32,474 nucleotides of DNA from Candidatus Fibrimonadaceae bacterium. Lineage in GTDB: Bacteria; Fibrobacterota; Fibrobacteria; Fibrobacterales; Fibrobacteraceae. The stretch is taken from the NCBI GenBank assembly GCA_031281275.1, contig JAITFP010000018.1, positions 1 to 32,474 on the forward strand, given 5' to 3'. The notes beneath the pieces are model-generated. The model was not told the origin of the DNA. It did no database searches and worked only from the letters and a program-made list of their open reading frames with translations. Positions 13,748 to 20,692 of the stretch are shown one piece after another (the stretch's first letter is position 1; the number at the start of each line of letters is the position of its first letter). The position numbers and the translations under genes are program-made.

Positions 13748-14883
13748 GGAATACCCCCGTGTTTATCGGGCAAAGACACTGTATAACGCCTACTCACGCC
13801 ATACTCTTGCAACAAAAACATCACACTATTTTTTGAGATTTTGAGTATTTTGCCGTTTTTAACCGTATCGCCTTCATAAAGAGTATATGACTGCCCCATT
13901 ATTTTGTTGTCGGAAAGAAGAGCCATAGGTCTTTCATTTTCGTAAATAATACCAGCCAGCGTTAAATTATCAATATTAATACCATCTCCGCTTGTGCTTT
14001 TAACTTCCACAAATGGGTCTCTAAAACCAAAGGAACTGTAGCTTATTTTGTCTCCTTCTTTCCACCCGAATTTTGCGGCAATGCTATCCACACCACCAGG
14101 AGATTCCTTTCTTAAACGGCGAAGTTTGTCTTTTTGAGAAGTTGTAAGCTCTGCCTCTTGAATAACATCTCTCTGATACACATAACCTTCCCTATTATGA
14201 AAACGCACCTTGTAAAAAGGAGGTTGTTTTGCCAAAACCTTTAAACGGTCGCCAAACTCAAGTGCCTCCAAAGGTCTGCTTTCAGAAGGTCCTGGGAAAA
14301 GAGAAACTATATCTTCGGCTACCACATAAGAAGCATCTGACCTTTTTACCTGTATAGCTTGAGAAATGGGAATATTTACCTCTGGCTTTCTGCTCAAACG
14401 ACTGGCAAAATCTGCTGGATCAGAAGCGAATATTTCGTAGCTCGGCAAAAAATAATTTGTTTTCTTCACCTCGGTGGGAAGAGCCAGCCAACTTTCCAAT
14501 TTGCCAGGAGTTGTTTGGTGCTGCAAAAGCACCCTGTTTTTCATAATCATAACCACAGGCTTTTTGCCTTGGCTCAAATAAACAGTCAATTTGCCATCCG
14601 ACCAAGCCAAACCCTTTGCAAAACTGCAATTCGCAGTCCTAAACACCGAAGAATGCGCAGGTGAATCTTTAATGGACAATGCAACAGTGGTATCGGTCAA
14701 CTCTGGCGTAAAATTTCTAGGCAGTTCGGAATCTAACACTATCATAAGTTCTTCCCACTCAGAATTTTTTTGTATGTATATTTTTGAAATGCGAGGTGGC
14801 AAAATTGAAAAGCCTTTAAGAGCCTCTTCATCTGCATAAGAATAGAGAGCCATAAAAAAAATAAACAAAAGCCACTTTATCAT
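13744..14883 (-). CDS. pilP: PilP-like pilus protein with AMIN-like and SH3 domains
   Basis: A 379-aa exported protein. A signal peptide spans about 1-17. Residues about 30-125 look like an AMIN domain (two related beta stretches, ISKIYIQKNSEWEELMIVLD and GKLTVYLSQGKKPVVMIM), which in other bacteria is part of PilQ. Residues about 185-245 form a bacterial SH3 domain (EFGDRLKVLAKQPPFYKVRF, then GYVYQRDV). Residues about 285-375 match the PilP pattern: RDPFVEV, LAGIIYENERPMALLSDN, then a YEGDTV turn. PilP links the inner-membrane PilN/PilO pair to the secretin. It starts 1 nt after the pilO stop and overlaps pilQ by 4 nt. PilP is normally about 170-180 aa, so the fusion is unusual. Confidence 0.8.
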   Translation of the reverse strand: MIKWLLFIFFMALYSYADEEALKGFSILPPRISKIYIQKNSEWEELMIVLDSELPRNFTPELTDTTVALSIKDSPAHSSVFRTANCSFAKGLAWSDGKLTVYLSQGKKPVVMIMKNRVLLQHQTTPGKLESWLALPTEVKKTNYFLPSYEIFASDPADFASRLSRKPEVNIPISQAIQVKRSDASYVVAEDIVSLFPGPSESRPLEALEFGDRLKVLAKQPPFYKVRFHNREGYVYQRDVIQEAELTTSQKDKLRRLRKESPGGVDSIAAKFGWKEGDKISYSSFGFRDPFVEVKSTSGDGINIDNLTLAGIIYENERPMALLSDNKIMGQSYTLYEGDTVKNGKILKISKNSVMFLLQEYGVSRRYTVSLPDKHGGIP

Positions 14884-14884
14884 A

Positions 14885-15484
14885 TCATTTCTTCCTTGAG
14901 GTAAATGTAGTTAAATCAAAAGAAACGCTCATTGTCACTGGTTCCCAACCATGTTCCTCTGCTTTTTTTACCTCTTGGCTTATGGAGCCAAAACGATTTA
15001 ATTTAAGATTGTCTATGGTTGTGGGATAATTAAAATTGGCAATTTCTGCAAACAGATAACCGAGCATGTGATATCCGGCATTTACATTGAAGGAATATTT
15101 ATTTTCCACAAAATGTTCTTTTTGCTCTTGCCCATTTGGCTTAAACACCTGAATATTGACACCAGAAGCTCTAACCACAGAATACAAATCTTGCAAGCGA
15201 AGCGGCACTTTTTCTTCTTCGGGAAACATTTCCTTTAATCTTTCAAATTCAATTTCTGCTTTTTGCAAATCTGCCTCAAGCATTGGAATGCGAGACCTTT
15301 GCGAGTTTATTTTGTCTAACTCAGCTTGAGCATTTTTTTGCTCTTCTATGAGGCTTTTTTGAGTCTCTTCAAATTCAGTCCATATAGAATCATAGAACAT
15401 ATATATAGAAGTTAAGCAAATAATAGCGACAAATACAACGTATATGTTCTTTTTATCTTTTAAGTCAAATTTTGCATCTGCCAT
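14885..15484 (-). CDS. pilO: Type IV pilus inner-membrane protein PilO
   Basis: PilO pairs with PilN in the periplasm to form the inner-membrane alignment complex of the pilus machine. The 199-aa protein has a short cytoplasmic N-terminus, one membrane helix (about 13-32), a coiled coil (about 38-85, with QAELDKINSQRSRIPMLEADL) and a ferredoxin-like C-terminal domain that includes the typical GYHMLGYLFAEIAN and NYPTTIDNLKL segments. Length is normal for the family. It follows pilN by 11 nt, with AAGGAG upstream of the ATG. Confidence 0.9.
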   Translation of the reverse strand: MADAKFDLKDKKNIYVVFVAIICLTSIYMFYDSIWTEFEETQKSLIEEQKNAQAELDKINSQRSRIPMLEADLQKAEIEFERLKEMFPEEEKVPLRLQDLYSVVRASGVNIQVFKPNGQEQKEHFVENKYSFNVNAGYHMLGYLFAEIANFNYPTTIDNLKLNRFGSISQEVKKAEEHGWEPVTMSVSFDLTTFTSRKK

Positions 15485-15495
15485 AATAAAACTCC

Positions 15496-16101
15496 TTAGC
15501 GTACCCCTGTTTCCAAGCCCAAATTCGGATTAAATCTCACTCTAAGCGAAAAATTATAAGCATCTTCATTATTAATTTTAACAGCATTTATGTTTGTCAA
15601 AGAAACCTCGGTTACGCTTTGCGTTTGTTCCAGTTTTAGCATATAAAGCGCAACTTCTGGAAAATGCCAAGTTGCACAGCTCAGATTCATCACATCTCCT
15701 TCTTGAATTATTCCGCTTATCCAAGTGCCAGGAGGAAGCGTGGTGGAAAAATCTTCAAACATAAGAACCCAACGTTTTCGGCTAACTTGTATTGAACGCA
15801 GGGCATCACTTTTTTCTTTTATAACTTTCTGCTTTTTTTCCAGTTCTGCTATTTTATCTAACAACGGGCGTTCTCTTTCTATTGCTTGCTTTGTTTGGGC
15901 AACAGCTTTTTGCAATTCGTTTGTGGTTTCAATAACGTGATAATATAAAAGAGACAATACCAAAGCCACTAGAATAAGGGCAAAAGTGGACCACATAACT
16001 CGTGAATCTAAAATCCAAGATAAATTCAACTTGTTTTGCCTAAACTCGCTAGGTAAAAGGTTTATTTCCATCAATTGATATCCGTTTTGCGAGTCTGCCA
16101 T
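15496..16101 (-). CDS. pilN: Type IV pilus inner-membrane protein PilN
   Basis: A bitopic inner-membrane protein whose cytoplasmic tail binds PilM and whose periplasmic domain pairs with PilO. The 201-aa sequence shows the diagnostic INLLP motif (residues 13-17), a membrane helix (about 36-56), a coiled coil (about 57-105) and a ferredoxin-like periplasmic domain with LPPGTWISGI. The ATG at 16101 shares one base with the pilM stop codon (TAATG) and has a strong GAGGAG 7 nt upstream inside pilM, so translation is coupled. A second Met at residue 11 is an unlikely start. Confidence 0.92.
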   Translation of the reverse strand: MADSQNGYQLMEINLLPSEFRQNKLNLSWILDSRVMWSTFALILVALVLSLLYYHVIETTNELQKAVAQTKQAIERERPLLDKIAELEKKQKVIKEKSDALRSIQVSRKRWVLMFEDFSTTLPPGTWISGIIQEGDVMNLSCATWHFPEVALYMLKLEQTQSVTEVSLTNINAVKINNEDAYNFSLRVRFNPNLGLETGVR

Positions 16102-17198
16102 TAGAATCTCCTCAGAGCAAGACCGAGTGCAACCGTATATATGCTAGCTTCTGAATCAAAGTTCATTCCAAAAAAGCGTTTTTTGTCTATTTGCACGGAT
16201 TTAAACGGGTTTAACCGCACTGCCTCCATTGAAAGCCTATCCGAAAGAAAAGGAATTAAATTGATTATGTTCGATCCGCCACCAGCGACTATTAATTTGG
16301 TGGGTTTTCTATAGTTATCGGCTGAACTGAAATAACGGAGTGCCGTATCCACTTTAGTAGCTACTCCTTCAAAAACTGTTTCCATTGCAGATTTTACTTT
16401 AGACCCATCAATCCCAGATTGCTTGGTTTCGGTTCCCAGAAGTATGTCTCCGCATTGATCCACAGAAACACCCAGCGACTCGGATAATTGTTCTTGCAAT
16501 TCTTGAAGCGAACCGCCGATTATTGAACGACCTGAGTCAAAATGTTCATTTCGCAAAAAAGCCGCATAAGATTTTTTATAGCCTAAATTCAAAAGCAAAA
16601 CTGCCTCATCTTCATCTTCCATATCGGAAGAGCGTGGTTTAGAGGCAAAATAAGCATTGGACAAAACAAAAGCGTCCACATCTATGGCAAAGAGTTTAAG
16701 ATTCAAAGCCTGAAATATATTTATCCAAGGAGTTAAACCGTCTTTTTTGGCGGCAACTATCATTGCCTCTATGCCATCTTCTCTACGGCCTAAAACTGAA
16801 TAATCCAAAACATTGCCAGCATCATCAAAAGGGCTTCTGCCCATAGCAGCCTGAAGTATAAGCTCGTTTTCTGGAACCTTGGAAACGGGTTTAACTATAA
16901 TTTTATCGCACAAAATGCCAGATGTCCAGTTTACAGAGACAACAAAATCGCCGCTAATGCCACCAGGCATAGCTTTATATAGCACAGATTGGACTTTATC
17001 TATTAGAACTGGAACATTGCGTATTTCATTATCCACTACAACTCCCTCTGGAATAACTTCGTGTTCCAGAGCGAGCAAAGCTCTCTTTGAACCTTGCTTG
17101 TGCCCAACAACAGCCACCCTTACCAAGCGGTGCCCAATATCCAAACCTACGGTTTTGCTATCGCCGCGTATCCTTGAAATTATACTGCCTAACTGCAC
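16101..17198 (-). CDS. pilM: Type IV pilus actin-like ATPase PilM
   Basis: A cytoplasmic actin-like protein that binds ATP and the N-terminus of PilN. The 365-aa sequence has the phosphate-1 motif VGLDIGHRLVRVA (about 17-29), the SHS2-type insertion region typical of PilM, and the adenosine motif LIVAGGGSNI (about 308-317). It is the first gene of pilMNOPQ. The start is a GTG at 17198 with no Shine-Dalgarno; it lies 6 nt after a TTTACTATATT promoter motif, so the operon mRNA may be leaderless. No in-frame start further upstream is plausible. Length is normal. Confidence 0.92.
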   Translation of the reverse strand: MQLGSIISRIRGDSKTVGLDIGHRLVRVAVVGHKQGSKRALLALEHEVIPEGVVVDNEIRNVPVLIDKVQSVLYKAMPGGISGDFVVSVNWTSGILCDKIIVKPVSKVPENELILQAAMGRSPFDDAGNVLDYSVLGRREDGIEAMIVAAKKDGLTPWINIFQALNLKLFAIDVDAFVLSNAYFASKPRSSDMEDEDEAVLLLNLGYKKSYAAFLRNEHFDSGRSIIGGSLQELQEQLSESLGVSVDQCGDILLGTETKQSGIDGSKVKSAMETVFEGVATKVDTALRYFSSADNYRKPTKLIVAGGGSNIINLIPFLSDRLSMEAVRLNPFKSVQIDKKRFFGMNFDSEASIYTVALGLALRRF

Positions 17199-17204
17199 AA
17201 TGTA

Positions 17205-17215
17205 AATATAGTAAA
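17205..17215 (-). promoter_or_regulatory. Putative promoter of the pilMNOPQ operon
   Basis: TTTACTATATT on the minus strand, ending 6 nt before the pilM GTG. It lies in the 29-nt gap after the PilZ gene and implies that pilMNOPQ, the phosphatase and the FISUMP gene share one transcript. Confidence 0.6.
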
Positions 17216-17227
17216 AAACAATGTTTG

Positions 17228-18349
17228 CTACTTCATCAAAGCCTGAGCACTTTGCCGTTGTTTTTCAAAAACATATTGTATTATCTGTTCCTGAATTAAG
17301 TGAACATCGCCATCAAAAGCCACGCTATGTACGGTTCTCAATGGGTCGTTGTTATATTTGCCAGCCACCCTTACAACCTTCACAGGCAAATCGCTTATTG
17401 TGCCGTGCCCAGGCAGTTCAAAATGCAGCAATAATCGTGCATTCTTCTGAAGTTTAACCGGAAGAGCCATGCCAAAACCACCACCCGACATATCTATTAT
17501 TTTGCCAGAAAAAATATCACCTATGCCGTTTCCTATTACTTGAGTAACCTCAACAGGCATGCTAACATCTATGCGCACCCAATTTCTCTGCTGAGCGCGG
17601 TTTAGTTTGCTAGTATGAGTCAATAAAATATTCCCTTTTGCTTCACTTACAACTTGCGCCCTGAAAATATATTCTGCATCGCCAGACCTAACATAATTCA
17701 CTAATATCCAAGTCTTTGCAGGCACAGGAGACCCAGAAAGACCTGTTATTGACCAATAGCGTTCATCAACATCACTTATCAAGCACATACCCTTATGCGT
17801 AGCTGGTCCACTTTCGGGAATTTGCACAGCGCATTTATCGCCAACTTCAAACTGCCTTGTTGATACAATGGGTATATCTTTGGATAGCGGCAAAAAGCCG
17901 AGCATTCTTCTTAAGTCTCTTATGCTTGCAAGTCTTGAGTCTGATATTGATTTGATTTTTTTTATCTCATAATAAATTCCAATCGTTTTTTCAAACACAT
18001 GTGCAGATTTTATTATTGTGCTTGGATCTTGCAAGCCACATTCTTCTATAATTCTTTTCAATAAGTCTATGGATTTCTGGCTCAATTTCAAAAAATCCGC
18101 CCGAGCCTCAAATTTTCTCCAAGCCAAATCCCGCAGATCTTGCTTTGTTTTGTTTGAGCGATAAATTTCATAAATCACTATCAGCAAAACGAATATTATG
18201 ATAAGTGAAATAAATATAATGATTGTCCAAATAGAAAAATTGCTCATTCTGTTTATAATTGACCTAGCAAACTGCTGATACGCGCTAAGGCTATCAGAAG
18301 CTGGCTTCAATTGAGCCAAAAGGAAGAGTTTTTGCAAATTTAGAAGCAT
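17228..18349 (-). CDS. Membrane-anchored PilZ-domain (c-di-GMP receptor) protein
   Basis: A 373-aa protein with a membrane helix at about residues 40-61 (WTIIIFISLIIIFVLLIV), a charged cytoplasmic helical region (65-150), a YcgR-N-like beta domain (about 160-250) and a C-terminal PilZ domain (about 253-365). Both c-di-GMP-binding motifs are intact: RxxxR (Arg255, Arg259 in QRNWVRID) and DxSGGG (286-291). It should therefore bind c-di-GMP and could signal to the pilus machine encoded just downstream. The start is the ATG at 18349, 8 nt after a TTTACTATATT motif with no Shine-Dalgarno; ten further open codons upstream run across that motif and are rejected. Confidence 0.85.
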   Translation of the reverse strand: MLLNLQKLFLLAQLKPASDSLSAYQQFARSIINRMSNFSIWTIIIFISLIIIFVLLIVIYEIYRSNKTKQDLRDLAWRKFEARADFLKLSQKSIDLLKRIIEECGLQDPSTIIKSAHVFEKTIGIYYEIKKIKSISDSRLASIRDLRRMLGFLPLSKDIPIVSTRQFEVGDKCAVQIPESGPATHKGMCLISDVDERYWSITGLSGSPVPAKTWILVNYVRSGDAEYIFRAQVVSEAKGNILLTHTSKLNRAQQRNWVRIDVSMPVEVTQVIGNGIGDIFSGKIIDMSGGGFGMALPVKLQKNARLLLHFELPGHGTISDLPVKVVRVAGKYNNDPLRTVHSVAFDGDVHLIQEQIIQYVFEKQRQSAQALMK

Positions 18350-18357
18350 ATAGGGGT

Positions 18358-18368
18358 AATATAGTAAA
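18358..18368 (-). promoter_or_regulatory. Putative promoter of the PilZ gene
   Basis: TTTACTATATT on the minus strand, 8 nt before the ATG at 18349, in the 36-nt gap after the FISUMP lipoprotein gene. Confidence 0.55.
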
Positions 18369-18385
18369 TTGTATAACACAACGCT

Positions 18386-19762
18386 CTAGTCCTTGAGACA
18401 ACGAACACTGCTCAAATTGTTGCTTTTAAGGGGTACACCCCGACAGACACTATCGAAATTGTATGCCATGCCCCAGAGGTCGGCGTAGAGGGCATCGTAC
18501 TCCGAACTACTCCACCAGAGACCCAGGTCGAAATCGCGATCTGGACCGCCGCCCATAAGCCCGCGAGAACAAGTAATTATGCTGGTCAAATCTGGACTGC
18601 TGCCGCCCGGCAGAGCCGCAAAGCCATACGTGTCATTGCCACCCCACTCGCTAGCTTTCAGATACTTACCAACACTATATTGACCTCCAGCAAAATTTAT
18701 TAATGTTGTCCATTCAGCATCGCTTGGTATATGCCAACCACTTGGGCAAATGCCTCTATGCTTTGCACCTACCGAACAAGAACTATTGCTGCAAATAAAA
18801 GGCAATGCCATTGCCGTTACCCAGTCATACAATCTGCCATAAGTCTCGCAGTTATTGCACTTGCTGCCGTTTGCATTGTAATTCAAATTCCTTGCCATCC
18901 AAGTTTGAGTGCCAATCACAACAGTCTCATAAGTCTCGCCCTCGTAATCCACGGGTGTACCGTGGATAACTCCAGTTTGACTGGAACTGCTCGGTTTTGA
19001 GCTTGATGAAAAAACACTACTTAGCGAAGAGTCCAGAAGACAACGAACACTATACAGAAAGCTCTTATCGCCGTAGTCACTGCCGACATCCTTGTAGTCG
19101 TTGACCATGTTCCGACTGTAGGCACCATCGGTGCCATCTTCCGTAGCAACCCACCAATTGCCGTTGTAGCCAACACGGTAGAATTTGCCATCCGAATCGC
19201 CGTAGCCGCCCGGTAGAGCCACAAAGTCATACGTGTCCGTGCCGTTGCCATTGCCGTCCCAGCCACTCGTTGCCTTTAACTTTGTTCCCGCTGTGGATGC
19301 ACCCCCAACAAAATCTGTTAATACTGTCCATTCCGCATCGCTAGGTAAATGCCAGCCATTTGAGCAAACAGACATTGCCTGTTCCCAGTTGTAAAGACGA
19401 CCATACTTGCTACAGTTGTCTGGGTCGTCATCATAGCATACGCTGCCCGTAACATCGCAGTTTAAATTCTCTGCCATCCAAACCTGTTTGCCGATTACCA
19501 CAGTCTCATAATTCATATCGCAAACCTGAACGGAAGAACTGCTCGGAATAGACAAAGAGCTTGAGCTATAAGGGCAGGTGTTGTTCAATACTCCGTTTTC
19601 TTGGCACGTGGTAAAGGGACCTTCTGCACAGAATGTATGAGCAGAATAAACGCAGTATGTGTAAGTTTGCAATTCACTATCGTTATTTGTACAAGAGGAA
19701 AACAGGGAGACGGAGAGTATTGCTATAATGGGTGTTGTGTATTTAATAAAAGTCATATTCAT
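18386..19762 (-). CDS. Lipoprotein with two tandem FISUMP domains
   Basis: A 458-aa predicted lipoprotein: signal peptide with lipobox LFSSC (Cys24), then a Cys-containing segment ending CPYSSSS, a Ser-rich linker, FISUMP domain 1 (about 83-247), a second Ser/Pro linker, and FISUMP domain 2 (about 275-458). Both domains carry WMAxNLN, GWHxPSDAEWT, ALPGG and SVRCL. It is probably surface-exposed; the molecular function is unknown. The ATG at 19762 is chosen over one two codons earlier because its paralogue downstream begins with the same MNM-FIKYT and the same distance to the promoter motif. The N-terminal 50 residues are clearly duplicated from, or into, that paralogue. Confidence 0.82.
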   Translation of the reverse strand: MNMTFIKYTTPIIAILSVSLFSSCTNNDSELQTYTYCVYSAHTFCAEGPFTTCQENGVLNNTCPYSSSSLSIPSSSSVQVCDMNYETVVIGKQVWMAENLNCDVTGSVCYDDDPDNCSKYGRLYNWEQAMSVCSNGWHLPSDAEWTVLTDFVGGASTAGTKLKATSGWDGNGNGTDTYDFVALPGGYGDSDGKFYRVGYNGNWWVATEDGTDGAYSRNMVNDYKDVGSDYGDKSFLYSVRCLLDSSLSSVFSSSSKPSSSSQTGVIHGTPVDYEGETYETVVIGTQTWMARNLNYNANGSKCNNCETYGRLYDWVTAMALPFICSNSSCSVGAKHRGICPSGWHIPSDAEWTTLINFAGGQYSVGKYLKASEWGGNDTYGFAALPGGSSPDLTSIITCSRGLMGGGPDRDFDLGLWWSSSEYDALYADLWGMAYNFDSVCRGVPLKSNNLSSVRCLKD

Positions 19763-19769
19763 AAGCATA

Positions 19770-19780
19770 AATATAGCAAA
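19770..19780 (-). promoter_or_regulatory. Putative promoter of the tandem-FISUMP gene
   Basis: TTTGCTATATT on the minus strand, 7 nt before the ATG at 19762, with no Shine-Dalgarno between. The aligned region before the paralogue is nearly identical, so promoter and start were duplicated together. Confidence 0.5.
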
Positions 19781-19787
19781 TTATTGT

Positions 19788-20651
19788 CTAGTCCTGCACG
19801 CAACGAACACTATACGAGAATGTCTTACCAGTGTATTCGTAGCGGACATCCTCATCGTCGTTGCTCATAACTCGAATGTAGGCAATGTTGTTATATTCAT
19901 CGTCTTCGCTAGCACTCCACCAGTAACCTTTGATGCCGAGATTTTGTAAATAACCATCGTCGCCGCCCGGCAGAGCCGAAAACCCATACGTGTCCTGACC
20001 GTTTCCATTGCCATTGTCATTGTCATCCCAGTCAATTGTAGCCTTCAGCTTGGTTCCAGCACCAGCGCAATTTTTATTATCAGAACAACTCGGATTGACG
20101 AATTTCATCAAAATATTCCAATCCGCATCACTAGGAATATGCCAACCGCTAGGACATATACCTCTATGTTTAGGACCTATTTGCGAAGAGCAAAAACTAG
20201 AATTACAGTTATAGGGCAGTGCCATTGCTGTTATCCAATTATACAGCCTGCCGTATTTATCGCAGTTGTCTGGATCACTACCATAGCATTTGCTGCCCCT
20301 GACATTGCAGTTAAAATTCTCTGCCATCCAAGTCTGCTCGCCTATTTTAACGGTTCTGTAAAAACTTATATCGCAAGAACCGCTAACAACAACGCTAGAA
20401 CTACTGCTTAACTCAACACTTGACGAGGAAATATCACTTGAAGAAAAACTTGAAACATAAGGGCAATTGTTGCTCAATACTCCGTTTCCTTGGCACGTGG
20501 CAAAGGAACCTTCTGTGCATAATGTATCATCAAAATAAACGCAGTATTTGTAAGTTTGAGTTTCGTTGTCGTTGTTAGTACAAGAGGATAGCAGAGAGAT
20601 GCAGAGTATTGCTGCTAGGGGAAGGGTGTATTTAATAAAAGGCATATTCAT
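19788..20651 (-). CDS. FISUMP-domain lipoprotein
   Basis: A 287-aa predicted lipoprotein: signal peptide with lipobox LLSSC (Cys24), a Cys-containing segment matching its neighbour (CTNNDNETQTY, ending NNCPYVSS), a Ser-rich linker (about 68-92) and one FISUMP domain (about 97-287). The domain has WMAENFNC, GWHIPSDADW, SALPGG, YWWSASED and SVRCVQD. Surface exposure is likely; the molecular function is unknown. The start lies 7 nt after a TTTGCTAAATT motif without Shine-Dalgarno, as in the paralogue. It ends 25 nt before the paralogue's start and is divergent from the TraB-family gene. Confidence 0.82.
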   Translation of the reverse strand: MNMPFIKYTLPLAAILCISLLSSCTNNDNETQTYKYCVYFDDTLCTEGSFATCQGNGVLSNNCPYVSSFSSSDISSSSVELSSSSSVVVSGSCDISFYRTVKIGEQTWMAENFNCNVRGSKCYGSDPDNCDKYGRLYNWITAMALPYNCNSSFCSSQIGPKHRGICPSGWHIPSDADWNILMKFVNPSCSDNKNCAGAGTKLKATIDWDDNDNGNGNGQDTYGFSALPGGDDGYLQNLGIKGYWWSASEDDEYNNIAYIRVMSNDDEDVRYEYTGKTFSYSVRCVQD

Positions 20652-20658
20652 AAATATA

Positions 20659-20669
20659 AATTTAGCAAA
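20659..20669 (-). promoter_or_regulatory. Putative promoter of the single-FISUMP lipoprotein
   Basis: TTTGCTAAATT on the minus strand, 7 nt before the ATG at 20651. It abuts a plus-strand promoter motif for the TraB-family gene, so two promoters share the 41-bp gap. Confidence 0.45.
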
Positions 20670-20679
20670 TTACTATATT
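20669..20679 (+). promoter_or_regulatory. Putative promoter of the TraB-lysC operon
   Basis: ATTACTATATT on the plus strand, ending 13 nt before the ATG at 20693. It is the only plus-strand copy of the motif that I placed before a gene. Confidence 0.5.
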
Positions 20680-20692
20680 ACACCCCAACACA

